Below are positions 11,071 through 18,951 of a stretch of 64,000 bases of DNA, in pieces. The stretch lies in assembly GCF_029626025.1 (NCBI RefSeq), contig NZ_JARUBF010000001.1:1178001-1242000 (forward strand), read 5' to 3'. A model generated the notes under the pieces. It did not search any database and was not told the origin of the DNA. It was given only the letters and a program-made list of their open reading frames with translations. The stretch comes from Solwaraspora sp. WMMD406 (GTDB taxonomy: Bacteria > Actinomycetota > Actinomycetes > Mycobacteriales > Micromonosporaceae). Positions within the stretch are counted from its first letter, which is position 1; the number at the start of each line of letters is the position of its first letter. A program made the position numbers and the translations under genes.

Positions 11071-12042
11071 TCAGCGGTAGACGTACACCCGGATGGTGGT
11101 CCGACCGGGTCGAGTGTAGATCCTGACCAGATCGGACAGGTCGTTGACCAGCAGCAGACCTCGGCCACCCGGCTGATCCGGACCGGGCGGGATCCGCCCG
11201 GCCAGTGGGTCGGCGAGGTGACCGGTGTCCTCGACCTGGCAGATCATCGCGTCCGGTTCGGACCAGACGTACACCTGACCGTCCGAACCGGAATGCCGCA
11301 CGCTGTTGGTCGCCAGTTCGTTGACCGCCAACGCCAGATCGTCGGTCCGGTCCTGGTCCAGGCCGGCCGCGGCTGCGGCGACCGAGACGAACCGGCGGAT
11401 CTCGGCCAGTGCGAGAACGTCGCCGAACGGCATCCGGCCGGCGTCGGGCGGGGGCGGTGGCAGCGGCTGGTTCAGCGCCGCCAGCGCGCTCTCGGGCCGG
11501 CGGTAGTCCCTGCTGGCCGTGCGATCGCCGGTCGGCATCATCATGATCGGATGGGACCGGTGCGCGTCCAGCACCGACTCCGGGTCGAGCCGGCGGGCGT
11601 CGTACGGGCAGAGCACGACCGCCGGACGGCTGGCGAACACCAGGTTGATCAGGATTTCATGCGCGATTTCATGCGCGACGCAGGCCGGGTACTCGTCGGC
11701 ACTGCGACCGGGCCAGATCGGCTCACCGACGATGCAGACCGGCCGTCCCGAGTTGCGCTGCGCGAATGCGAGCAGCACGCCGGGAATGATCCGGCCGGGG
11801 TTGCGCCCGGCCGCGGACATGTCGACGAAGGTGACCGTGGAGTCGTCCCCGAGCACCTCGCGAAGCGGTTCGAGATTGCCGGTCGGGACGGCGACCAGGA
11901 CCGGCGTACCGGCGGCCAGCGCGGTCTTGGCGAAGCCGGTGACGGCGGTGACGTACTCCGACCGGTCGTGATACAGCAGCCCGACGTGCTCGAACGGGCG
12001 GGTCCGTTCGAGGGGGTCCAACGTGTCAGTGGCGGTACTCAT
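11071..12042 (-). CDS. MEDS-domain protein fused to an anti-sigma-type ATPase domain
   Basis: A 323-residue regulator. The N-terminal half resembles the MEDS (methanogen/methylotroph DcmR sensory) domain: FEHVGLLYHDRSEY near the start and the PAVVLCPYDARRL segment. The C-terminal ~130 residues are a HATPase_c domain of the RsbW/SpoIIAB type, with LALAVNELATNSVRHSG (N-box) and GGRGLLLVNDLSDLV (G-box region). Such proteins phosphorylate STAS antagonists or sequester sigma factors in partner-switching systems. Its ATG overlaps the stop of the MEDS-STAS gene upstream (ATGA), which makes the two a likely sensor/switch pair. A perfect 12-bp tandem duplication at 11653-11676 encodes a repeated AHEI. 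Confidence 0.85.
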   Translation of the reverse strand: MSTATDTLDPLERTRPFEHVGLLYHDRSEYVTAVTGFAKTALAAGTPVLVAVPTGNLEPLREVLGDDSTVTFVDMSAAGRNPGRIIPGVLLAFAQRNSGRPVCIVGEPIWPGRSADEYPACVAHEIAHEILINLVFASRPAVVLCPYDARRLDPESVLDAHRSHPIMMMPTGDRTASRDYRRPESALAALNQPLPPPPPDAGRMPFGDVLALAEIRRFVSVAAAAAGLDQDRTDDLALAVNELATNSVRHSGSDGQVYVWSEPDAMICQVEDTGHLADPLAGRIPPGPDQPGGRGLLLVNDLSDLVRIYTRPGRTTIRVYVYR

Positions 12043-12932
12043 GGGTGACCCTTCGACGCGACCTGTGGCCGGTAACGGCCGGCGACGAGATCCAACAACC
12101 GCGCCACCTGCGGCGAGCAGCCCACCAGGCGTATCCGGTCCGGAGCTGATCCGATGAAGTCGGCCAACAGCCGTCCTGCGGTGACATCGGCGAAGCGGAG
12201 GCCGGTGAGGTCGAGGGTGGCACGATGGTCATTGTCGGTGCCGCTGTCCATGCGATGCCGTAGGTCACGCAGAGTGGCGTCCAGGGCGTCCCGGTTGGAC
12301 GCGTCGGCCTCGCCCCGCAGCCGCAGCTCGACCGGATCCGTGTTCAGCCGGATGCGCAGCAGCGGCCGCCAGTCACCCCCGGAGTCGTCCTGGGCGGTCG
12401 CGGGATGGGCGGAGTACACGCGGTGCAAGTCGTCGCTGCCGAAGATCCGGCGGTCGTAGAGGCACAGCGCGCTGCCGTAGCCAGCGCTGAAGACCTTGTT
12501 GACCGTCGCCTCGTACCAGGCGAGATGTTCACCGCCGGGGACGCACGTCGCGGCCCACGCCATGTCGCCGATGGCGCGCAGCGCCGACCAGCCACCGGCC
12601 CGGGCGACGGCCAGCTCGCCATCCCAGGCATCGACCATCGCTTCCGGGTCGAACACGCCGGCGGCGAGGTATGTGTCGGCCACCGAGGTGATGACGAGCT
12701 GCCCGGCCGCGACGGCCGGTTCCACCGGTACGCCCTGTTCGGCGAGCTCGATGTTCAGCTCCTCGGGTGACCGGCTCGCGGTGAAATAGCAAACCTTCTC
12801 CCGACGGGCCAATCCGAGACGGATGTACCGGGCGAGCTCGGCGACCTGCTGGTCGTCGCTGTCGAACGCCCAGCAGACGTGGTCGCCGGGCCGTACCCGG
12901 TCGAAGGTTCCCACGCCTGCCACGACGGACAC
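12039..12932 (-). CDS. MEDS-domain protein fused to a STAS (anti-sigma antagonist) domain
   Basis: A 297-residue protein with an N-terminal MEDS domain (VRPGDHVCWAFDSDDQ, then REKVCYFTASRSPEEL and SALCLYDRRIFG). Its C-terminal STAS domain (about 190-285) is recognisable by RATLDLTGLRFADVTAGRLLAD, where the usual phosphorylatable Ser region reads DVTAG. It starts with GTG at 12932 behind GAAGGGAT. As the first gene of a two-gene operon with a MEDS-ATPase protein, it is probably the antagonist partner in a partner-switching pathway whose signal enters through the shared MEDS domains. Neither the sigma factor nor the signal is visible here. Confidence 0.85.
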   Translation of the reverse strand: MSVVAGVGTFDRVRPGDHVCWAFDSDDQQVAELARYIRLGLARREKVCYFTASRSPEELNIELAEQGVPVEPAVAAGQLVITSVADTYLAAGVFDPEAMVDAWDGELAVARAGGWSALRAIGDMAWAATCVPGGEHLAWYEATVNKVFSAGYGSALCLYDRRIFGSDDLHRVYSAHPATAQDDSGGDWRPLLRIRLNTDPVELRLRGEADASNRDALDATLRDLRHRMDSGTDNDHRATLDLTGLRFADVTAGRLLADFIGSAPDRIRLVGCSPQVARLLDLVAGRYRPQVASKGHP

Positions 12933-13026
12933 ATCCCTTCGAGCCGTGGAGCCGCCGATGGTCGGGCGGCCTGACTCTTCACGGTAGCCGGGCGCGCTCG
13001 GTGCTGCTACCGGAGCGTCCCGCGCA

Positions 13027-13136
13027 CCGGTCAGCGCGGGCGGGCCGGCCCTCGGCAGGTCAGGGCGGGACGAGTCTGCGGCCGGTCAGCGCGGGCGGGC
13101 CGGCCCTCGGCAGGTCAGCGCGGGACGAGTCTGCGG
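13027..13136. repeat. 55-bp tandem duplication (2 copies)
   Basis: Copies 13027-13081 and 13082-13136 differ at a single base. The second copy contains the stop codon and last codons of the glycosyltransferase gene on the - strand; the first lies just downstream of it and repeats the last codons with a stop at the equivalent place. It looks like a recent slippage or unequal-exchange duplication of the gene end. Confidence 0.9.
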
Positions 13137-14605
13137 CGGACGTCCCGGGCGTAGCGCCGGGCCACGAAGACGGTGGCCCGGCCCAGCGACCGCGCCCCGC
13201 CGACAGCGACGGTCTGCCGAACCTGGCGTCCACCCTGGCCGGGTATGCCGGGTGCCGCGGCACCACCGACGAGACCGGCGGCACCGGCTCCCACTCCGGT
13301 CGCGGCCCCGGCCGCGACCACGTCGGCGACGTCGAACTCACTGCCGGTCTCCCACCGCTGGCCGTGGCTGGCCGCGACCGCGTCCGCCAGGGCGCCGTCC
13401 GGTACGCCGGCACGTTGGGCCCGGCTGCGGGCCGCGGTCGACCACAGCTCGACCGCGTGGGCGGCGGAACCGGCTCCCGCCGGCAACACTCGCAGCAGCC
13501 CGCACCGCCATCGCTCGGCGGCGGCGATCATCGCGCCGACCGTACCGGCTCCGACCCGCAACCGGGCCGGCACGCGCAGCAGGTACGGCGCGGGATAGGC
13601 GCTCGCCGGCGCGGCGGACACCATCCGGACCCGGGGCTCGAAGCGGTACTCGGTGGCCAGCAGCCGCAGGTCGGTGCCGCCGTCGGCGCGTCCCCAACCG
13701 CTGGCGTCCCAGTCGCCGACCAGGGCCACGTGCAGGTCACGTTCGTCGCTGGCGAGCAGATGATCCACACAGGTCCGCACGACCTCGTACGGCTGGTCCA
13801 CCGCGACGATCGCGGTGACCAGCGGCACCTGCCAGATCCGGCCCGGCCGGTGGCGGCGTTCCCGGGGGTAGGGCACCAGATCGGTCAGTTCGGCGGCGGC
13901 CCGGCGTCGCGTCGCCGCCGGACCGGTGTCGGCGGGCATCCACAGCACGGCCGCCGATTCGGGTACGAAGAGCGCGCCGGCCTGCGCCAGCCGGTAGGCG
14001 ACCTCGACGTCGGCGCCCTGACAGGGGTCGGCGCCGGCCTGGTAGCGGTCTCGGCGGAAGGCGTAGCCGGTGTCGGCCGTGACGAGGAAGCCGAGGTGGT
14101 CGACGGTGCGCAGCTGATGGGTCGCGGCGAGCCGCTCGACGAGTCCCGGCCGGGCGACGGCACCGGGGAAGATCTGACCGAGCGTGTCGGCGGCGGCGTG
14201 CGCCGCGATCACGTCCGGGTCGGCGGGGGTCCCCGACCACACCATCGGTACGGCGAAGCTGACCGCGTCCGGGCTGGCCTGCTGCCAGCGGGTGAGCGCC
14301 GCGACGAAGCCGGGCGCGGGGATCGCCCCGGCCGGGATCCGCAGGACGATCTCACCGGTGGCTTCGGCGACCTCGTCGGGGAACGTGTGGTCGCCGGCGC
14401 AGCTGACGACCTCCACCAGCCCGTCGGGGTAGCGCTGCTGGCGGAGCGCGGCCCTGGTGCGGGCGGTGTCGGTCGGGTCGCCGTTGCCCACCAGCACCAC
14501 GCTGACGGTGGCGGTGGGCGTCCAACCGCCGAGGTCTGGCGGTTCCAGGCCACTCCAGTCGTTGTGCGGCGGTGCTGCGGAGGAAACGGCGCCGGGCGTG
14601 GACAC
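13115..14605 (-). CDS. GT2-like glycosyltransferase family protein
   Basis: A 496-residue protein. The first ~270 residues resemble a GT-A family 2 domain (TVSVVLVGNGDPTDTARTRAALRQQ, then a region with TADTGYAFRRDRYQAGADPCQGADVEVAYRLAQAG), although the classical DxD is weak. The C-terminal half is Ala/Gly-rich and poorly conserved, with a basic end. It starts with GTG at 14605, six nucleotides after a TACGCT box, with no Shine-Dalgarno. It is divergent from a second, larger GT2-like gene and separated from it by only 106 nt. The pair probably acts on a surface or secreted glycan; donor and acceptor are unknown. Confidence 0.7.
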   Translation of the reverse strand: MSTPGAVSSAAPPHNDWSGLEPPDLGGWTPTATVSVVLVGNGDPTDTARTRAALRQQRYPDGLVEVVSCAGDHTFPDEVAEATGEIVLRIPAGAIPAPGFVAALTRWQQASPDAVSFAVPMVWSGTPADPDVIAAHAAADTLGQIFPGAVARPGLVERLAATHQLRTVDHLGFLVTADTGYAFRRDRYQAGADPCQGADVEVAYRLAQAGALFVPESAAVLWMPADTGPAATRRRAAAELTDLVPYPRERRHRPGRIWQVPLVTAIVAVDQPYEVVRTCVDHLLASDERDLHVALVGDWDASGWGRADGGTDLRLLATEYRFEPRVRMVSAAPASAYPAPYLLRVPARLRVGAGTVGAMIAAAERWRCGLLRVLPAGAGSAAHAVELWSTAARSRAQRAGVPDGALADAVAASHGQRWETGSEFDVADVVAAGAATGVGAGAAGLVGGAAAPGIPGQGGRQVRQTVAVGGARSLGRATVFVARRYARDVRRRLVPR

Positions 14606-14617
14606 GCACGCAGCGTA
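14606..14617 (-). promoter_or_regulatory. Probable -10 box of a leaderless transcript
   Basis: On the - strand TACGCT (14612-14617) lies exactly 6 nt before the GTG of the glycosyltransferase at 14605 and no ribosome-binding site is present. This is the spacing of leaderless actinobacterial transcripts. Confidence 0.5.
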
Positions 14618-14711
14618 CCGGAACGACGGACGGTAACCTCGTGCCTGACGCAGGTCGGGGCGGGTCGCGTGTCGATCGGGTGCGGATCAGAGCCGGGGCG
14701 GGTGGCGCAAC

Positions 14712-16607
14712 GTGGCGGAGAAATCGGTGAGCGGGGCGTCCCGCCCGGCGGTGGTCGACCTCGCCGGGCGGTGGCGGTGGCGGATCCGGGTCGACGGTCG
14801 ACGCGCCCACGCCCACGAACCGCTGCCGGGTCGCGGTGGCCCGGTGCGGTTGGTGGAGGTCGACGCCGACTCGGTGGCCACCCTGCGCCGCCTGTTGGCC
14901 GAGCCGGCCGCCGTCACCCCGGCGCGTCGGCTGCGTCTGCGGGTCCGCCGGTGGAGTCCGCCGGCTCCGGGTTGGTCCGGTCGGCTCGGGCCGCTGCCCC
15001 AGCTGCGTCGGCACCGGATCCGGCTGCCGGGGCGCGGCGGCGTGCTGCCGGTGGGTGCGTCACGAGCCGGTGTCGCCCGGGTCGAGGTCGAGGTGGGCCG
15101 GGCGGTCCCGCTGTACGACCTGCTCGGTGCGGCGCTCGCGGTGCTCGCCCCGGTGCGACCGTTGCCTCGTCCGGCGAGCGCGGACGTGACCGGTCTCGGG
15201 GCCGCGCCGGCCTGGTTGCCGCCGGCCGCCAATCACACCGTGGGCGCCGGCCCGCTGGTGGCCAACCCGGAGATCCGGGCGTACGACGTGGTGCTGGCCG
15301 CCGACGCGGCGGCGCTGCCGGCACCGGCCGACCTGGTCGGTGTCGCGGTGACCGCCGGCGACACCGGGGCGCGGGTGACCAACCGGCAGCCGATCGTGCT
15401 GATCGACTCGGCGGTGGCCAACCCGATCGGCCGGGGTCGGCGGTACGGTCCGCAGGAGCCGATCGCCTGGCTGGACTTCCCGCCGGGCGAGCCGGTGCCG
15501 CGCTGGCGGTTGCGCACGGGTGCCGAGCCTGACGGTCCGACGGTCGTGTCGGGGCGGCTGGACCAGGTTCCGCTCGACGGGGCCCGGTTGGCCGCCGTAC
15601 GCGGGTTCGGCAACGTGTGGTGCGGCGAGGTGCCGGCGAGTGATCCGGCGGCGACCGCGACCCTGTTGGCCCAGCTCGCCGCGACCGGGGTGGTGCTGCG
15701 GGTGCCGACGTTGCCGCCGGCGGTGGCGGACCGGCTCGCCGAACCGCTGCTGCGGGTGCTGGCGAGCGAGCCGCCGGCGGTCACGGCCGACGGCCTGGAG
15801 TGGGAGATTCGCAGTGTCCGGCAGCGGTCGGCGGCGCTGCGTGGGCACGCGGCGGCGTTCGCGTCGGGTGCGGTGACGGTGGGTACGTTGCCGGCGTTGG
15901 CCGCGCCGCCGTCGGTGAGCGCGGTGCTGGTCACCCGACGTCCGGAGTACCTGCCCGACGTGGTCGGTCATCTGGCCCGGCAGACGTACCCCGAGTTGGA
16001 GATCGTGCTGTGCCTGCACGGCATCGAGTTGGCCGCTGACCTGCGGTCCCGATTGGTGGACTGTGGTCGGCCGATCCAGGTGTTCACCGCGCCTGCGGGG
16101 TTGAGCTTCGGTGAGGTGATGGGCGCGGCGACGGCGCGGGCCCGGGGCAGCCTGATCACCAAGGTCGACGACGACGACGTGTACGGCCCGGAGCACGTCT
16201 GGGATCTGGTGCTGGCCCGGGAGTACTCCGGGGCCACGCTGGTGGGCAAGGCGGCCGAGTTCGTGGTGCTGCAGACCCTCGGCGTGACGGTGCGCCGGGC
16301 GGCGGTGCCGCCGGAGGCGTACGGCGCACCGGTGGCCGGTGGCACGATGTTGCTGGCCCGGGGGGATCTGGAGGCGGTCGGCGGCTGGCGGCCGGTGCCC
16401 CGGTCGGTGGATCGCGGCCTGATGGACCGGGTGCTGCGGTCCGGCGGCCTGATCTACCGAACCCATCCGCTGGGGTACCTCTACGAGCGTCGGTCGAGCG
16501 GGCACACCTGGGACGCCGGGTTGGACTATTTCCTGCGCCGGGCAGGTCAGCAGTGGGACCGGGTGCCCCGGCACCGCGAGTTCGGCACCGAGGTGACCGT
16601 CGGGTAA
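14712..16607 (+). CDS. Large GT2-family glycosyltransferase
   Basis: A 631-residue protein with a family-2 GT-A domain in its C-terminal third: PSVSAVLVTRRPEYLPDVVGHLARQ, then the acidic metal/nucleotide motif ITKVDDDDVYGPEHVWDLV, and later PVAGGTMLLARGDLEAVGGWRPV. The N-terminal ~390 residues are Arg/Pro/Ala-rich and lack an obvious fold; one part (NHTVGAGPLVANPEIRAYDVVLAA) may be a degenerate nucleotide-sugar domain. It starts with GTG at 14712. Divergent pairing with the 13115-14605 gene suggests one pathway, perhaps cell-surface glycan synthesis. The specific function is not assignable. Confidence 0.78.
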   Translation: MAEKSVSGASRPAVVDLAGRWRWRIRVDGRRAHAHEPLPGRGGPVRLVEVDADSVATLRRLLAEPAAVTPARRLRLRVRRWSPPAPGWSGRLGPLPQLRRHRIRLPGRGGVLPVGASRAGVARVEVEVGRAVPLYDLLGAALAVLAPVRPLPRPASADVTGLGAAPAWLPPAANHTVGAGPLVANPEIRAYDVVLAADAAALPAPADLVGVAVTAGDTGARVTNRQPIVLIDSAVANPIGRGRRYGPQEPIAWLDFPPGEPVPRWRLRTGAEPDGPTVVSGRLDQVPLDGARLAAVRGFGNVWCGEVPASDPAATATLLAQLAATGVVLRVPTLPPAVADRLAEPLLRVLASEPPAVTADGLEWEIRSVRQRSAALRGHAAAFASGAVTVGTLPALAAPPSVSAVLVTRRPEYLPDVVGHLARQTYPELEIVLCLHGIELAADLRSRLVDCGRPIQVFTAPAGLSFGEVMGAATARARGSLITKVDDDDVYGPEHVWDLVLAREYSGATLVGKAAEFVVLQTLGVTVRRAAVPPEAYGAPVAGGTMLLARGDLEAVGGWRPVPRSVDRGLMDRVLRSGGLIYRTHPLGYLYERRSSGHTWDAGLDYFLRRAGQQWDRVPRHREFGTEVTVG

Positions 16608-16734
16608 CGCTCGCACGCTGGGCGGTAATCGGATTGTCACAACGTGAACATGGCACGTTTACCCGATGTGCTAGAGCCATGGCGCTCGTCACAGTCATTC
16701 GGGGGTCGGCAATCGATGCTGCGGGGAGGTGACG

Positions 16735-18054
16735 GTGACCACCGTCGCGCTCAAGGACGTGACCAAGGTCTTTCCGGACGGGACGATCGCCGTCGACAAC
16801 GTCAATCTCGACGTCAACGACGGCGAGTTCATGGTGCTGCTCGGCCCGTCCGGCTGCGGCAAGTCGACCGTTTTGCGGATGATCGCCGGGCTTGAGGATC
16901 CCTCGAGCGGTGCGGTGCTGCTTGACGGTGAGCTGGCCAACGACATCCCGCCTCGGGATCGCCGGGTGGCGATGGTCTTCCAGGATTTCGCGCTTTATCC
17001 GCACATGACGGTCGGCGACAATATCGCCTTCCCGCTGCGGTTGGCCGGCGTCGATACCGAGTCACGCTCCGAACGGGTCACCGACGTGGCCAGCGCTCTC
17101 GGCATCGGTGACGTACTGGCCCGTCGGCCGAGCCAGCTCTCCGGTGGTCAGCGGCAGCGGGTCGCGATGGGCCGGGCGATCGTCCGACGTCCCGGCCTGT
17201 TCCTCATGGACGAACCCTTGTCCAACCTGGACAGCGGGTTGCGGGCCGAGCTGCGAGCGGAGATCTCCGGGCTGGTCCGCGAACTCGGCGTCAGCACCGT
17301 GTACGTCACCCACGATCAGGCCGAGGCGCTGACCATGGCCGACCGGGTGGCGATCATGCGCAAGGGCGTGTTGCAGGACGTCGGCACCCCGACCGAGGTG
17401 TACGGCCGACCGGCCACCCTCTACGTCGCGGCGTTCCTGGGCAGCCCGCGGATGAACCTGCTCGAAGCCTCGGTCTACGTACACCTCGACCGGTATGTCG
17501 CGCTCAACCTCGGGGACCAGGCGCTCTACCTGCCGTGGAGCGACATCCGGGCCCGAGCGGTCTCGCACTACCACGGCGAGCGGATCGTGGTCGGCATGCG
17601 CGCCGAGGCGCTCACCCCGGTCGCCCCGGACGCCGGGGGAGACGTGCTGCAGGGCCGGATCCGGTTCCTGGAACACCACGGCCACGAGTCGCTGGCCTAC
17701 CTCGACATCGGGGCGACCGCGATCATGGTCGACGACCTGGGCGGGACGCCACCCGAGCCGGTCAACGGCACCAGTCGGCTGCGTCGCCTCGGCAACGTGA
17801 TGCAGCGGCTCACCGGACGGACCGCCGAGGCCCGTGAGGCCGGTGAGGCCCAGGCGACCGCCGGCCGGCGGGGCAGCCGGGAGAGCGTACTCAGCGACCC
17901 CGGGCGGCACCACCGTCGCCCCGCCGAGCTGGCCGTACGGCTGGCGCCGTACCCGGCGGTCACGCCGGGCCACCCGCTGTCGGTGGCGGTCCGGATGGAC
18001 GCCCTGCACTTCTTCGACGAACGGGGTGACCGGATCGACGTGGGCTGGCGCTGA
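16735..18054 (+). CDS. msiK: Sugar ABC transporter ATPase, MsiK/UgpC type, stand-alone
   Basis: A 439-residue ATPase of the carbohydrate CUT1 family. Walker A is GPSGCGKST, the Q-loop lies in MVFQDFALYPHM, the signature is LSGGQRQRVAMGRAI, Walker B is LFLMDEPLSNLD, and the switch is VTHDQAEAL. A TOBE-type C-terminal domain follows, with an unusual basic, Ala/Arg/Gly-rich insertion of roughly 50 residues. No permease or binding protein is adjacent. In actinomycetes such orphan ATPases (MsiK) energise several sugar importers, including those for cello- and malto-oligosaccharides, which fits the amylase and cellulase genes in this window. GTG at 16735 is preferred to GTG at 16729 because GGGGAGG lies 6 nt before it. 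The symbol is by analogy. Confidence 0.82.
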   Translation: MTTVALKDVTKVFPDGTIAVDNVNLDVNDGEFMVLLGPSGCGKSTVLRMIAGLEDPSSGAVLLDGELANDIPPRDRRVAMVFQDFALYPHMTVGDNIAFPLRLAGVDTESRSERVTDVASALGIGDVLARRPSQLSGGQRQRVAMGRAIVRRPGLFLMDEPLSNLDSGLRAELRAEISGLVRELGVSTVYVTHDQAEALTMADRVAIMRKGVLQDVGTPTEVYGRPATLYVAAFLGSPRMNLLEASVYVHLDRYVALNLGDQALYLPWSDIRARAVSHYHGERIVVGMRAEALTPVAPDAGGDVLQGRIRFLEHHGHESLAYLDIGATAIMVDDLGGTPPEPVNGTSRLRRLGNVMQRLTGRTAEAREAGEAQATAGRRGSRESVLSDPGRHHRRPAELAVRLAPYPAVTPGHPLSVAVRMDALHFFDERGDRIDVGWR

Positions 18055-18189
18055 CCGGGGACCGTCGCGGGTCGACCTGCCTGGCTGGCGTTGCCCGGTA
18101 TCGGCGTAGACTGGCGCTCAACGGGGCAGATCGGACACTCCGGCGTCGGCGCGCGGGCAGAAACCGAGCCCGGCCGCAGGAGATCAGGT

Positions 18190-18201
18190 TAGATTGGCAG
18201 C
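18190..18201 (+). promoter_or_regulatory. Probable -10 box of a leaderless transcript
   Basis: TAGATT at 18190-18195 stands 6 nt before the GTG of the HAD phosphatase gene, and no Shine-Dalgarno is visible between them. Confidence 0.55.
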
Positions 18202-18951
18202 GTGCTCGGTCTACCCGCTCATCTGACCGCCTGCCTATTCGATCTTGATGGGGTGCTGACCCAGACCGCGAAGGTCCACAACGCGGCGTGGGAGGAGACC
18301 TTCAACAACTTCCTCCGGGGCCGCGCCGTCGCCACCGGCGAGCCCTTCCTGCCGTTCGATCCCGCCGCCGACTACAGCCTGTACGTGGATGGTCGCCCAC
18401 GTGCCGACGGGGTGCGTTCCTTCCTCGCCTCACGGGGCGTTGTGCTAGCCGAGGGGTCGGCGGACGACCCCCCGGAGGCCGACACCGTCAACGGCATCGG
18501 CACCCGGAAAAACGAGATCCTGCTGCGACGCATCGCCCAGGACGGCGTGCAGGTCTACGACGGATCGCTGGCCTATCTGCACGCCGCCCGCTGGGTCGGT
18601 CTGCAGCGGGCCGTCGTCTCGGCCAGCGCCAACTGCCGGGACGTACTCGTCGCGGCGGGGATTGAGGAGTTGGTCGAGGTGCGGGTAGACGGGGTGATCG
18701 CGCGCGAGAAGGGCCTGCGCGGCAAGCCGGAGCCGGACACGTTCCTGGCCGCCGCCCAGCAGTTGGGCGTCGAGCCGGCCAACGCGGCGGTCTTCGAGGA
18801 CGCGCTGGCCGGCGTCGCGGCGGCGCGGGCCGGGGAGTTCGGTTGTGTGATCGGGGTGGACCGGGTCGGCATCGGCGACGAGCTGCTGGCCGCCGGCGCG
18901 GACATCGTGGTGGGTGATCTGGGGGACTTGTTGGTCGGAGCCGCGCGGTGA
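18202..18951 (+). CDS. pgmB: Beta-phosphoglucomutase (HAD family)
   Basis: A 249-residue HAD hydrolase-fold mutase that converts beta-glucose 1-phosphate to glucose 6-phosphate. The catalytic DxD loop is FDLDGVLTQT near residue 13-22, the Ser/Asn motif is VVSASANC, the Lys motif is GKPEPDTF, and the acidic motif is VFEDALAGVAAARAG. Its GTG lies 6 nt after a TAGATT box. Its end overlaps the GH65 start (GTGA), and the two form the classic pair: the inverting phosphorylase releases beta-glucose 1-phosphate and the mutase feeds it into glycolysis. Confidence 0.93.
   Translation: MLGLPAHLTACLFDLDGVLTQTAKVHNAAWEETFNNFLRGRAVATGEPFLPFDPAADYSLYVDGRPRADGVRSFLASRGVVLAEGSADDPPEADTVNGIGTRKNEILLRRIAQDGVQVYDGSLAYLHAARWVGLQRAVVSASANCRDVLVAAGIEELVEVRVDGVIAREKGLRGKPEPDTFLAAAQQLGVEPANAAVFEDALAGVAAARAGEFGCVIGVDRVGIGDELLAAGADIVVGDLGDLLVGAAR

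Noticed and set aside
13001-15532. 843-codon + strand frame across the glycosyltransferase pair
   Set aside because: Composition typical of a shadow frame; it runs through the 55-bp duplication and over two genes with real GT motifs.
15060-16640. 526-codon - strand frame
   Set aside because: Antisense to the GT2 gene, Arg/Gln/His-rich, no recognisable motif.
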